A stretch of 64,000 bases of DNA from Bacteroidaceae bacterium (GTDB taxonomy: Bacteria > Bacteroidota > Bacteroidia > Bacteroidales > Bacteroidaceae). Of the stretch, positions 34,176-43,479 are shown piece after piece (the stretch's first letter is position 1; every line of letters starts with the position of its first letter). Under the pieces are notes generated by a model that made no database searches, was not told the DNA's origin, and was given only the letters and a program-made list of their open reading frames with translations. Location: positions 28,085 to 92,084 of the forward strand of contig JAFYQK010000002.1 in NCBI GenBank assembly GCA_017547165.1, given 5' to 3'. The position numbers and the translations under genes were made by a program.

Positions 34176-35168
34176 ATGGAAGTTACAATGACTGACATCA
34201 AGAAGCTCCGTGAGATGACCGGTGCTGGCTTGGCTGACTGTAAGAAGGCTTTGGCAGAAAGCGATGATATGGATGGCGCAGTTGCATACTTACGCAAAAA
34301 AGGTGCTGCTGTTGCTGCGAAGCGTAGCGACCGTGAGGCTGCTGAGGGTTGTGTTCTCGTTAAGTCTGAGAACGGTTTTGCCGCAATTATTGCTTTGAAG
34401 TGTGAAACTGACTTTGTTGCTACAAATGCAGACTTTGTTGCTTTAACTCGTGAGATTCTTGATGCTGCTGTTGCTGCAAAGTGCAAGACTTTGGATGAGG
34501 TAAAGGCTCTTCCTATGGGCGATGGTACTATTCAGGATGCTGTTATCGCTCGTAGCGGTATCACAGGTGAGAAGATGGAGTTGGATGGTTACTGCGTTAT
34601 CGAGAGTGAGAATGTAGCTACATACAACCATATGAATCGTAATGGCCTTTGTGCTATGTTGGCATTCAATAAGCCCGTTTCTGATCCAGACTGTGGCAAG
34701 AATATCGCTATGCAGATTGCTTCTGCAGCTCCTGTTGCTATTGATGAGAGCGGTGTAAGCCAGGAGGTTAAGGATAATGAGGTTGCTGTTGCTATCGAGA
34801 AGACAAAGGCAGAGCAGGTTCAGAAGGCAGTTGAGGCTGCTTTGAAGAAGGCTGGTATCAATCCTGCTCATGTTGATAGTGAGGATCATATGGAGAGCAA
34901 TATGGCCAAGGGTTGGATCACTGCAGAAGACGTAGCACGCGCTAAGGAGATCATCGCAGCAACTTCTGCAGAGAAGGCTGCCAACCTTAACGAGGCAATG
35001 ATTCAAAATATCGCTAAGGGCCGTCTTAACAAATTCTTGAAGGAGTCTTGTCTTCTTTCCCAGGAATATATTTGGGATAAGAACTTGACAGTTGAGCAGT
35101 ATTTGCAGAGCATCGACAAGGAGTTGACTATCGTTGACATGAAGCGTTTCACTCTTAAAGGTGAATAA
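34176..35168 (+). CDS. tsf: Elongation factor Ts
   Basis: A 330-residue nucleotide-exchange factor for EF-Tu. The N-terminal UBA-like part has IKKLREMTGAGLADCKKAL; the core has the EF-Tu contact motif ALKCETDFVATN. The start may be ATG 34176 or 34188 (MTDIKKL). It follows an rpsB terminator by 55 nt; no clear -7 box was seen in that gap, so it may depend on read-through. Confidence 0.97.
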   Translation: MEVTMTDIKKLREMTGAGLADCKKALAESDDMDGAVAYLRKKGAAVAAKRSDREAAEGCVLVKSENGFAAIIALKCETDFVATNADFVALTREILDAAVAAKCKTLDEVKALPMGDGTIQDAVIARSGITGEKMELDGYCVIESENVATYNHMNRNGLCAMLAFNKPVSDPDCGKNIAMQIASAAPVAIDESGVSQEVKDNEVAVAIEKTKAEQVQKAVEAALKKAGINPAHVDSEDHMESNMAKGWITAEDVARAKEIIAATSAEKAANLNEAMIQNIAKGRLNKFLKESCLLSQEYIWDKNLTVEQYLQSIDKELTIVDMKRFTLKGE

Positions 35169-35192
35169 TCAAATTTATTCTACCCATATTTA

Positions 35193-35229
35193 GGCGCTAT
35201 TCTTTCTTGGAATGGCGCCCTTGTTTTTT
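35193..35229 (+). terminator. Terminator of tsf
   Basis: GGCGCTATTC (35193-35202) pairs with GAATGGCGCC (35210-35219), with one wobble, and is followed by a T-rich run. Confidence 0.85.
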
Positions 35230-35249
35230 ATATACATAAGATAATACAA

Positions 35250-35276
35250 AAAGAGGTGAGCTAAACTCACCTCTTT
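35250..35276. terminator. Terminator of HU gene (possibly bidirectional)
   Basis: AAAGAGGTGAG (35250-35260) pairs with CTCACCTCTTT (35266-35276), an 11-bp perfect stem. The minus strand gives the better T-run, so it mainly serves the HU gene. Confidence 0.85.
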
Positions 35277-35299
35277 AATATAAATACAATTGTTGTATA

Positions 35300-35596
35300 T
35301 TAATCTTTCTTTAATTCCTTAACCTCTGCAACCATATCTTGAAATTCAGGGCATGCCTTAAATGCTGGGATAAAGTGTTCTGGAACGATGATTGTTTCTT
35401 TTTTAGTGATATTGCGAGCTGTTTTTGCAGCGCGCTTCTTTAGATTGAAAGTTCCGAAACCACGCAAATATACATTTTCTCCATTTGCCATAGTTTCCTT
35501 AATGATGCTCATCAAAGCTTCTACTGTAGCCAAAACTGCAGGTTGCTCAATGCCAGTTTGGTGCGAAATACCACGCACAAGTTCCTGTTTTGTCAT
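35300..35596 (-). CDS. HU family DNA-binding protein
   Basis: A 98-residue histone-like protein. MTKQELVRGISHQTGIEQPAVLATVEALM is the HU dimerisation helix pair, and GENVYLRGFGTFNLKKRAAKTARN leads into the DNA-binding arm. The arm has PEHFIPAFKAC in place of the usual V-P-x-x-x-x-x-F-K-x-G-K. It is convergent with tsf. Confidence 0.93.
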   Translation of the reverse strand: MTKQELVRGISHQTGIEQPAVLATVEALMSIIKETMANGENVYLRGFGTFNLKKRAAKTARNITKKETIIVPEHFIPAFKACPEFQDMVAEVKELKKD

Positions 35597-35666
35597 AATT
35601 TTATAGTTGTATTGTTTAAATTTGTCCTATTTTTTATAATAATTCAATCAAACTCTAATATCTATG

Positions 35667-35674
35667 CAAAGTTA
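35667..35674 (-). promoter_or_regulatory. -7 box of HU gene
   Basis: TAACTTTG on the minus strand, with CTTG 20 nt further upstream (35698-35695) as a possible -33 box. It lies 70 nt before the HU start. Confidence 0.6.
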
Positions 35675-35715
35675 CAAAGAAGGTCGCGAATACGCAAGTA
35701 AAAACAAAATTTTTA

Positions 35716-35871
35716 TTATTCTTCTTCTGTAAGTACTTTGTAAAAATTTTCAATCTTTTCACTCCAATTGTTTTTGAAATAAATATAGTCAAGATACGCA
35801 TAGATATATACACATAGGACAAATACAATCCATACAATTACTATATAATAATCTTTAATGAAATTAATCAT
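35716..35871 (-). CDS. Small single-pass membrane protein (unidentified)
   Basis: A 51-residue reading frame starting at ATG 35871 (MINFIKDYY). It has one hydrophobic helix (about 8-30, rich in Val/Ile/Tyr) and a charged C-terminus ending in acidic residues. A longer frame to 35946 would overlap the CobW gene. It sits 31 nt after that gene on the same strand. No family is recognised; it could be a spurious frame. Confidence 0.4.
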   Translation of the reverse strand: MINFIKDYYIVIVWIVFVLCVYIYAYLDYIYFKNNWSEKIENFYKVLTEEE

Positions 35872-35902
35872 ATTAACTCGGTTATAGATTGTGCGCTTTA
35901 TT

Positions 35903-37153
35903 TTATTCGCAAAGGCAGGCTTGCAGTTTTTCTTTGAGGTCTTCAATATCTATGTTTATGCCTATGAACACGATTTTCTGCATCCTGTCGCCATATTTTG
36001 GATGCCAATCTGCAAGCAGTCGCTTATCTTTTGCAAGTATGGGTCTTAATTCTTCGTCAGGCATAGTCGCATACCATTGACCAGCTTGGTGCATTGACAC
36101 TTGGCGACCCGCTTGCTCAAATAGATAGCACATATTTTCTTCGCCTTTAAAATAGCACATCCCTTTAGCTCTTATTATACTCTTAGGCCATTGACGAACC
36201 ACAAAATGGTCGAAGTTTGTCAGATTTAAGGGACGTCTACTATGAAAAACCCAAGTGTTGATACCATATTCGTCACCATGCTTATGTCCTTCCTTATGCT
36301 TATGTCCGCAACAGCAGTGTTCTTCCTCATGGTGATGCCCGCAATATGGGCAGGACTCCTTCTTATGGTCGTGGTGGTGATGATGCTCTTCGTGGTGATC
36401 AGTAAGAATATGCTCCTTATCCAATTCTTCAATCCACCTTGCAGATGTTGCTACATCCTCAAAATTAAATTTGTTGGTGTTTAGCAGTAAATCTAAGTCA
36501 ACATTGCAATAATTACATGTTATTATATTGGCTTGGGGTTGGATGTTCTTTAATATGGATAATATCTTGCCACACTCTTCGTCTGTAACCTCATCAATCT
36601 TGTTTAAGAGGATTGTATTGCAAAATTCAATTTGTTGTATTACCAAGTTAGCGATATCATTCTCTGCTATTTTATTTCCAGAAAAATCCAATCCGCATCC
36701 AAACTCGTCTTTAAGCCTTAGGGCATCAACTACAGAACAGATACAGTCAAGTTTGGGGATATGTGTAACAGGCGCACTATTATAGGTGTTAAGGTCTATA
36801 GTCTGTTGGTAGGCACAAATTGTTTGTGCAATGGGAGAGGGCTCGCATATACCTGACGCTTCTATTACGATGTAATCAAATCGTTCTGAGTATAGTATAT
36901 CACGTAACTGCATAACCAGATCCATTTTCAGGGAGCAACATATACAACCGTTTTGCAGTGCAACCAATGAATCGTCTTCTTGATCAACAATGCCACCTTT
37001 TTGTATCAAGTCTGCATCGATGTTAACTTCTCCGATATCATTAACAATCACAGCAAAACGAATACCTCTTTTATTGTTAAGGATACTATTCAATAATGTG
37101 GTTTTCCCACTGCCGAGATATCCAGTAATCAATAGAATGTTGGTTGTTGTCAT
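35903..37153 (-). CDS. CobW/COG0523 family GTPase with metal-binding insert
   Basis: A 416-residue G3E GTPase. I use ATG 37153 (MTTTNILLITGYLGSGKTT, P-loop), which fits the 4-nt gap to the DUF4250 gene. The family's metal site GCICCS follows ALQNGC. Between the GTPase and C-terminal domains lies a striking His/Cys-rich stretch (about residues 250-300) containing HHHHHDH, CPYCGHHH and CCCGHKH. The CobW C-terminal domain has WVFHSRRPLN and later SMHQAGQWYA. COG0523 proteins insert or store metals (zinc, cobalt, iron) for target enzymes. The insert suggests zinc or nickel/cobalt handling, but the client is unknown. Confidence 0.9.
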   Translation of the reverse strand: MTTTNILLITGYLGSGKTTLLNSILNNKRGIRFAVIVNDIGEVNIDADLIQKGGIVDQEDDSLVALQNGCICCSLKMDLVMQLRDILYSERFDYIVIEASGICEPSPIAQTICAYQQTIDLNTYNSAPVTHIPKLDCICSVVDALRLKDEFGCGLDFSGNKIAENDIANLVIQQIEFCNTILLNKIDEVTDEECGKILSILKNIQPQANIITCNYCNVDLDLLLNTNKFNFEDVATSARWIEELDKEHILTDHHEEHHHHHDHKKESCPYCGHHHEEEHCCCGHKHKEGHKHGDEYGINTWVFHSRRPLNLTNFDHFVVRQWPKSIIRAKGMCYFKGEENMCYLFEQAGRQVSMHQAGQWYATMPDEELRPILAKDKRLLADWHPKYGDRMQKIVFIGINIDIEDLKEKLQACLCE

Positions 37154-37157
37154 ATTT

Positions 37158-37337
37158 CTACCAGAATTTATTTGTGATAGGATTGTATTCCATTCCGATG
37201 CTTCCAAGGGTGGTGGTAATTATTTCCTTTTCAATATTCATGTCTTCGCATAAAGCATCCAAATTTGGATAATAATCGCGAAGTTTCATGTTTATGACAC
37301 TCATAAGCATGAAAGGGTCGTGTGGAAGATCTGTCAT
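37158..37337 (-). CDS. DUF4250 domain protein
   Basis: A 59-residue gene too short for most ORF cut-offs. ATG at 37337, TAG at 37158. It matches DUF4250 closely: LPHDPFMLMSVINMKLRD, then NLDALCEDMNIEKE, then LGSIGMEYNP. It sits exactly between the DUF1846 gene (1 nt away) and the CobW gene (4 nt away), so all three form one transcription unit. No function is known for this family. Confidence 0.88.
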   Translation of the reverse strand: MTDLPHDPFMLMSVINMKLRDYYPNLDALCEDMNIEKEIITTTLGSIGMEYNPITNKFW

Positions 37338-37338
37338 A

Positions 37339-38802
37339 TTATTTTTTACTAACGGGGTCGCATGTAAGCGATATGCCCAGTTTCTTTAGGATTTTTTGGT
37401 CGACCTGACTTAACATTACCGTCGCATGTGCTTGCAGTCCGTTTAATTTAGGAAGCATTGTCAGCGCACGTCGGCAGTTTGCATCATTAAGCGAGAGCAC
37501 AGATAGAGCCACCAATACTTCATCCATGTGTAAGCGTGGATTCTTTCCTCCAAGGTAGTCTACTTTAGTTTTTTGTATGGGCTCGATAAAGTCCTGCGAG
37601 ATAAGTTTAACAGAGTGGTCTATGCCAGCCAGGTGCTTGATTGAGTTGAGAAGCAAACTGGCACATGTTCCTAATAATATGCTGCTTCCTGCCGTTATCA
37701 TAGTACCATCGCTAAGTTGAATTGCAGAAGATTCTTCTCCGCTTTCTTGCGCTCGTTTCTTTGCTGCTATGGTGGTTGCACGATAATCTGTATTGATATG
37801 GGCTTGTTGCATCAGAAGCCGTATCTTGTTGACTTCTGTTTCGTTCATCGCACCCATTGCCATTTTATTCAAAGAAGTATAGTAGCGTCTAATAATCTCT
37901 TGTTTGGAAGCTTCTCTGCACACTTCGTCATCAGATATGCAGAAACCGAGCATGTTCACTCCCATCTCTGTAGGGCTCTTATATGGACACGTGCCATAGA
38001 TGCCATCAAAGATACTTGTAAGCACGGGGAATATCTCGACATCTCGGTTGTAATTTATGGCAACCTCATGATATGCTTCCATATGGAATGGGTCAATCTC
38101 GTTTACATCGTTAAGATCTGCTGTCGCTGCCTCATATGCGATATTTACTGGATGTTTGAGTGATAGATTCCATACAGGGAAAGTTTCAAATTTCGCATAT
38201 CCTGCACATGTACCACGCTTGTGCTCATTGTAAAGCTGTGACAGGCACACTGCCATTTTTCCAGAACCAGGTCCAGGGGCGGTTACGATTACCAATGGAT
38301 GTTCTGTTTCAACGAAATCATTCTTGCCAAAACCTTCATCTGAGTCAATCAAAGCAACATTATTGGGATAACCTTCGATAGTATAATGGCAATAGGTCTT
38401 AATACCCATTGACTCCAAACGACGGCGGTATGTGCATGCAGAACTTTGGCCATTGTAATGTGTGATTACCACACTGCCAACCATAAAACCTCGCATCTGG
38501 AATTCGTTCCTTAAACGCAATACATCTTCATCATATGTAATGCCCAAATCTTGACGCACCTTGTTCTTTTCAATATCAACAGCGCTTATGACTATCACAA
38601 TTTCAGCTTGGGACGACAGTTGTGATAACATGGTCAGTTTTGAATCTGGCTTGAATCCAGGAAGAACACGGCTTGCATGATGATCGTCAAAGAGTTTGCC
38701 ACCAAGTTCCAGATAAAGTTTACCCTTAAACTGGGCGATTCTCTCCTTAATATGTTCGCTTTGTATACGAATGTATTTGTCGTTGTCAAATCCGTACTTC
38801 AT
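37339..38802 (-). CDS. DUF1846 domain protein
   Basis: A 487-residue cytosolic protein. The opening (GFDNDKYIRIQSEHIKERI) and the blocks LYLELGGKLFDDHHASRVLPGF, TAPGPGSGKMAVCLSQLYNEH and GTCAGYAKFETFPVWNL identify DUF1846, a widely conserved family whose solved members show a nucleotide-binding-like fold but no assigned reaction. It heads the operon DUF1846, DUF4250, CobW. Confidence 0.93.
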   Translation of the reverse strand: MKYGFDNDKYIRIQSEHIKERIAQFKGKLYLELGGKLFDDHHASRVLPGFKPDSKLTMLSQLSSQAEIVIVISAVDIEKNKVRQDLGITYDEDVLRLRNEFQMRGFMVGSVVITHYNGQSSACTYRRRLESMGIKTYCHYTIEGYPNNVALIDSDEGFGKNDFVETEHPLVIVTAPGPGSGKMAVCLSQLYNEHKRGTCAGYAKFETFPVWNLSLKHPVNIAYEAATADLNDVNEIDPFHMEAYHEVAINYNRDVEIFPVLTSIFDGIYGTCPYKSPTEMGVNMLGFCISDDEVCREASKQEIIRRYYTSLNKMAMGAMNETEVNKIRLLMQQAHINTDYRATTIAAKKRAQESGEESSAIQLSDGTMITAGSSILLGTCASLLLNSIKHLAGIDHSVKLISQDFIEPIQKTKVDYLGGKNPRLHMDEVLVALSVLSLNDANCRRALTMLPKLNGLQAHATVMLSQVDQKILKKLGISLTCDPVSKK

Positions 38803-38870
38803 AAGATAATATTTTGCATGTTGCTTCTATATTAATGTTGTAATTAGATATATGAGGAACAATGTTGTTT

Positions 38871-40085
38871 TTACCATTTAATTTCTACTGCGTATTCGAA
38901 TATACGTAATGGATCACCCCAAAGTTCTTCTGAGAGTTCTCTATTTTTCTTAGATGCTTTTACCTTACCATGAAACATTTCTTTTCCGTTTATTCGTATT
39001 CTGACTTTTTGTGTTAAATCAACCAAATTATCATTTAGGAATACTCGTATTTTACCATGTATTGCAGGAGTATGTTTTTTAGTAAATAGCATATCAATCC
39101 CCCAGCGTGGATCCTTCCATGTGGTAATGTATTCTACATTCTCAATTTTTATGTCTATAGTATTATCTTGATTGGCGCTAAATTCGTATTGGGTTCTGTA
39201 TTTAGGTTCTTCTTCTAATACCTGCATATTATAGAATGCATTTCTTTTGATACCATCCATTTCAAAATTTTCCCAAATGAAATGATGTGGTATTGGCTTT
39301 CGATTGAATTCTCGTAACCACGTAGTAGTGGGAGTGTAATCTATTGAATGACCTCGTTCGGGGATAAGTTCTACACGATGCAGATATTTGTCAGGATAAA
39401 TTCGTCGCATGCTGTCTAATTTCTCACTGGTAGTCCGTGTTAGAAGTGAGCGGTAAAACATAAGATCCTGTTCTCCAGTAAGAAAACTGAATGCAACATT
39501 ACAGAGATTTTCAACCGGTGCATTCTTCAATGGTTCTCCGCCAGCCATAGGTCCTGCCGCAGCCCAATAGTCAGCATAAAACGAAGCTAAACGTTGACTG
39601 CCATATCCTCCTTCAGAGATACCGAAGATGTATATGCGATTTTTATCCACTTCTGGAATATTCAAGACAAGGCGAAGCAACCTTTTCCAAACCCATTGTT
39701 TTCCACGTTGCCACCACCTATACCATTCTCCCTCTTGTGGAATTTGAGGGATTATATACATTGAAGGACCATCTTGAAAATGATGTGCTAATTTTAAGCC
39801 AGTGCTCCATTCTCTGTCTCTTGGACCAGAACCATGTAAATATATAAATACGGGATAACCATTTTCTGGCATGGAACCTTTGCAACCCAAGTAAAAATTC
39901 ATTTTTGCATTGGGTTCTAAACTATCAGGAATAGTCCATGTAATCACATTGCCTTTTGATAATGAGTCTGTGAGAGATTTTCTGAACGAAGCAAAATCCT
40001 CGGTATTGGTTTGCAAATTCTTATTGTCTGCCCAACATAAGGTAACTATCAGACAAAATATAATAAAGAGAAACTTGGTTTTCAT
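38871..40085 (-). CDS. Exported alpha/beta hydrolase
   Basis: A 404-residue protein with a signal peptide (cleavage near CWA-DNK). The alpha/beta hydrolase core spans about 75-275: the oxyanion region FIYLHGSGPRDRE, the nucleophile elbow IYIFGISEGGYGSQR (Ser in GISEGG), and the histidine in ERGHSIDYTP. A beta-rich C-terminal domain (about 300-404) follows. It resembles prolyl-oligopeptidase-type or feruloyl-esterase-type secreted hydrolases; the substrate cannot be told. It stands between DUF1846 and the zinc peptidase with gaps of about 70 nt on each side. Confidence 0.8.
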   Translation of the reverse strand: MKTKFLFIIFCLIVTLCWADNKNLQTNTEDFASFRKSLTDSLSKGNVITWTIPDSLEPNAKMNFYLGCKGSMPENGYPVFIYLHGSGPRDREWSTGLKLAHHFQDGPSMYIIPQIPQEGEWYRWWQRGKQWVWKRLLRLVLNIPEVDKNRIYIFGISEGGYGSQRLASFYADYWAAAGPMAGGEPLKNAPVENLCNVAFSFLTGEQDLMFYRSLLTRTTSEKLDSMRRIYPDKYLHRVELIPERGHSIDYTPTTTWLREFNRKPIPHHFIWENFEMDGIKRNAFYNMQVLEEEPKYRTQYEFSANQDNTIDIKIENVEYITTWKDPRWGIDMLFTKKHTPAIHGKIRVFLNDNLVDLTQKVRIRINGKEMFHGKVKASKKNRELSEELWGDPLRIFEYAVEIKW

Positions 40086-40156
40086 TAGATTGCGAACTTT
40101 TTTTTACTTGTGTCGCCTAACCTCTTTTAAGAAATAGGTTTTATTTGGCATTTGTA

Positions 40157-40834
40157 TTACTCCCTATTTCTTCCTAAAAACATCAATATGTAGTAAACTA
40201 ATGTCGCTAATGAACCAAGAGCTGCTGCAACATAAGTATATGCAGCACTACGCAACGCTTCATTTACCATTGGATGTGTTTGATAAGTTGTTATTCCTGC
40301 ATTTTGCAACCATGCAGAAGCTCTCATACTTGCGTTTATTTCCACAGGTAAGGTTACGAATGCAAAAAGTGTCGTCATTGCAAACAACACTATGCCTCCA
40401 AGCATAATTTGCGGGAATGCCTCAATTGTGAATATGCCGATTAGCAAGATCCATTGCATCCAGCTTGACGCAAAACTTACAACGGGTACCATGGCGTTGC
40501 GCATTTTCAATGGGGCATAGGCCTTGGCATGTTGTAAGGCATGTCCGCATTCGTGTGCAGCAACGGCAGCAGCAGCCACAGAGCAATTGTTATATATGCT
40601 GTCGCTTAAATTGACTGTTTTGTCTATTGGATTAAAGTGGTCGGTCAGTTGTCCCGGAGTGCTTATTACTCTAACGTCATAAATTCCATTATCGTGCAGC
40701 ATTTTTATAGCAACGTCTCGTCCAGTCATGTGGTTAGGTAGCATGACTTTCCCGTATTTCTCAAATTTACTTTTAAGATTCCATTGTACGAGGAAACTCA
40801 CTAAGGCTATAATGCCAAACAAAATAAAATACAT
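40157..40834 (-). CDS. Zinc-dependent membrane peptidase (YugP-like)
   Basis: A 225-residue membrane protein of the Zn_protease_2 (COG2738) family. A helix at the N-terminus is followed by a soluble part with LSDSIYNNCSVAAAAVAAHECGHALQ; the zinc site is His94-Glu95-x-x-His98. Two or three membrane helices follow. It starts 25 nt after rseP stops, suggesting joint expression with this site-2 protease. Confidence 0.88.
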   Translation of the reverse strand: MYFILFGIIALVSFLVQWNLKSKFEKYGKVMLPNHMTGRDVAIKMLHDNGIYDVRVISTPGQLTDHFNPIDKTVNLSDSIYNNCSVAAAAVAAHECGHALQHAKAYAPLKMRNAMVPVVSFASSWMQWILLIGIFTIEAFPQIMLGGIVLFAMTTLFAFVTLPVEINASMRASAWLQNAGITTYQTHPMVNEALRSAAYTYVAAALGSLATLVYYILMFLGRNRE

Positions 40835-40858
40835 ATATAATGAAATGTTTTAGAATGA

Positions 40859-42292
40859 TTAATTTAATAATCCCATTAACCAAGGAAACATTTTGTTTAT
40901 AAAGTCGTTGCAGAATGCCAATATCATTAGAGCAAATAGGATGAACAATCCTGCTTTTTCTATAATTTCCAATACTTTGGGAGAAGGTTGTTTCCTAAAT
41001 ATTCCCTCATAAATAAGCATCATAATGTGTCCTCCATCTAAACCGGGTATAGGCAAAACGTTCATTACTGCAAGAATTATGCTGAGGAAGGCAGTTATGC
41101 TCCAAAAATTCAACCAATTCCAAGTTTCAGGAAATAAATCGCCAATAGTGATAAACGAGCCAACTTGTTGCACCCCCTCTTTGCTGAATAGGTATTTTAG
41201 GGAGATAACATAGTTTGAAATTGTTTTCCATGCCTGTGTACATCCTTCGGGTATGCTTTGCAGGAAAGTGAACGAGATATGCTCTTTATTAATTTCTTCA
41301 ATAGAACTCATGTCCCATTCCACCCCAAGTTTTACTTCCGGTGTCAGTTCCAACGTCAAAGTGTCATTCATTTGGGATTTTGGTTGCAAGACAGCAATGG
41401 TCAGATTTAAAGCTCGTAAACTATCTTCTGCATTACAACCCTCTGCATTGATGATGTCTCTCCGGCGAGCCAATTCCATTGTGACATCTGTTATGTCGGG
41501 AGTGGCTTTTCCGTCAATTGATAAGATTGTTTCGCCTTTTCTTATGCCTGCAATATCGGCAGGACTATTCTCCAATACATTCTTAATACATGGTTTTACT
41601 GGCAAAGAGAGGAAAGTCGGAAATTTTTGCATATCCAATAACGAAATTCCACCTTTGGGCATATGGATGTCTACTTCTTTGTTGTTGCGGAGTACTGTAA
41701 CGACATTGGCTTCTGAAATATCCATCAAGATGGCATTACTGAAGCCTTCAATGTCTTTTCCATCTATACGGATTGGAGTATCACCGTTTTTGAACCCGAC
41801 AGTTTGTGCCACTTTATTGAAGTTTAGTCCATTCGGTAGATTACGCATAGGTATAATCTCCTTGCCCCATGTGAACATAATGGCAGTATATATTACCAAT
41901 GCTGCGATAATGTTGAACATCACTCCGCCTGCCATAATTAAAAAACGTCTCCATACAGGTTTTTGGTTGAAGTCGCTTTCTTGTGGTTCTCTTTTTGCAA
42001 TGTCATCGGCACCCTTTGTCTCATCAACCATACCGACAATGCTGACATACCCACCTAAAGGTAGCCATCCTATTCCGTATTCAGTTTCATTGTCCTTAAA
42101 GTAAGGGAATAATCGAGTAAACCATTTGTCCCTTGTTGAAAACAGGTGAAAGTATGGGTTGAAAAAGAGATAAAATTTCTCGACCTTAACTCCGGAGAAT
42201 TTTGCAAAGAGAAAATGTCCTCCTTCATGTAGGAAGACAAGCAGGCTCAAACTGCAAATTAATTGTATAGCTTTAATAAATATGATGTCCAT
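40859..42292 (-). CDS. rseP: Site-2 protease RseP family
   Basis: A 477-residue intramembrane zinc metalloprotease. The catalytic HEGGH is at residues 22-26 in the first membrane helix; the third zinc ligand is in NVLPIPGLDGGH near the C-terminus. A periplasmic PDZ region lies between (about 205-290, with NSPADIAGIRKGETILSIDG). It cleaves anti-sigma factors or leftover signal peptides inside the membrane. It is 23 nt downstream of dxr, a pairing that recurs in many bacteria. Confidence 0.95.
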   Translation of the reverse strand: MDIIFIKAIQLICSLSLLVFLHEGGHFLFAKFSGVKVEKFYLFFNPYFHLFSTRDKWFTRLFPYFKDNETEYGIGWLPLGGYVSIVGMVDETKGADDIAKREPQESDFNQKPVWRRFLIMAGGVMFNIIAALVIYTAIMFTWGKEIIPMRNLPNGLNFNKVAQTVGFKNGDTPIRIDGKDIEGFSNAILMDISEANVVTVLRNNKEVDIHMPKGGISLLDMQKFPTFLSLPVKPCIKNVLENSPADIAGIRKGETILSIDGKATPDITDVTMELARRRDIINAEGCNAEDSLRALNLTIAVLQPKSQMNDTLTLELTPEVKLGVEWDMSSIEEINKEHISFTFLQSIPEGCTQAWKTISNYVISLKYLFSKEGVQQVGSFITIGDLFPETWNWLNFWSITAFLSIILAVMNVLPIPGLDGGHIMMLIYEGIFRKQPSPKVLEIIEKAGLFILFALMILAFCNDFINKMFPWLMGLLN

Positions 42293-42315
42293 CAGTAAAT
42301 GTTTTATTTATATGT

Positions 42316-43470
42316 TTAATGTTTTTTTAGTAGTGATATGGCTTTCTCACGTGCGATTTTATCCGTTTCAAGATAATCTTCCAAAGTTGGCTCTTGTATA
42401 TGCTCCACTTGTGAAAGGGTTTCGCTGATTATGTCAGCCATTTGAATGAACCCACAACGTTGCTCCCTAAATGCAAGATTGACAATTTCATTTGCTGCAT
42501 TTACCACACAAGGCGCATTACCGCCAATACGTATGGAGTCATAGGCGAGCGCCAGACATGGGAAACGATTTTGGTCGGGTTGTTCAAAACTTAAGTCTTT
42601 CATGTCCCACCAGTTGATACGTGGAAAACTACTTTTGAGCCTCACTGGGTATGACATCGCCAATTGGATAGGAACCCTCATGTCGGGCGTTCCAAGTTGT
42701 GCCTTAACTGCACCATCCTCGAATTGTACTGCGCTATGCACTATACTTTGAGGGTGGACAACCACTTGTATCTTTTCGGCCTCTACCCCAAAGAGCCATT
42801 TCGCTTCAATTACCTCAAAGCCTTTGTTCATCATGGTTGCAGAATCTATGGTTATTTTTGCGCCCATATCCCAATTGGGGTGTTTTAAAGCTTGGACTGC
42901 AGTCACATTTTTCATTTCTTCCAATGTGAATTTGCGGAATGGACCACCAGATGCAGTGAGAATAATCTTTTCAATTGGACTTTCTTCACCCATTAGGCTT
43001 TGGAAGATCGCAGAATGCTCACTGTCAACAGGCAGCATTGGAACATTGTATTTCTCGCATAGTGATGTTATAAGCTCTCCCGCCACCACCAATGTTTCTT
43101 TGTTGGCAAGTGCGATAGCCTTACTTGCCTTTATTGCTGCAATAGTAGGGCGAAGGCCACTGAAACCAACTAAAGCAGTTAGAACCATGTCAATAGGTTC
43201 CATTGTCACAACTTGACAAATAGCTTCGCTGCCAGCATAAACCTGTATGGGTAAATCTTCTAAAGCAGAACATACATGGTGATATTTGCTTTCATTAGCA
43301 ATAACAACTGCACAAGGCAGAAATTTACGCGCTTGTTTGATAAGCAAATCCGCATTGTTGCCGGCAGTCAGAATATATGCCTCGAACAGGTCGTCATGTT
43401 CCTCTATAACTTGTAGAGCTTGGGTGCCAATGCTTCCGGTTGAACCCAATATACATATCTTGCGTTTCAT
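42316..43470 (-). CDS. dxr: 1-deoxy-D-xylulose-5-phosphate reductoisomerase
   Basis: A 384-residue enzyme making methylerythritol 4-phosphate from DXP with NADPH, the committed step of the MEP pathway. Motifs: the NADPH-binding GSTGSIGTQAL, ANKETLVVAGE, PVDSEHSAIFQ (metal and substrate), TASGGPFR, and the MNKGFEVIEA block. It is of normal length. It lies 9 nt after rimM on the same strand. Confidence 0.97.
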   Translation of the reverse strand: MKRKICILGSTGSIGTQALQVIEEHDDLFEAYILTAGNNADLLIKQARKFLPCAVVIANESKYHHVCSALEDLPIQVYAGSEAICQVVTMEPIDMVLTALVGFSGLRPTIAAIKASKAIALANKETLVVAGELITSLCEKYNVPMLPVDSEHSAIFQSLMGEESPIEKIILTASGGPFRKFTLEEMKNVTAVQALKHPNWDMGAKITIDSATMMNKGFEVIEAKWLFGVEAEKIQVVVHPQSIVHSAVQFEDGAVKAQLGTPDMRVPIQLAMSYPVRLKSSFPRINWWDMKDLSFEQPDQNRFPCLALAYDSIRIGGNAPCVVNAANEIVNLAFREQRCGFIQMADIISETLSQVEHIQEPTLEDYLETDKIAREKAISLLKKH

Positions 43471-43479
43471 TTTATATCT

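Noticed and set aside
41253-42104. 283-residue plus-strand frame opposite rseP
   Set aside because: rseP has intact catalytic motifs on the minus strand; the opposite frame is Ser-rich shadow sequence with no domain.
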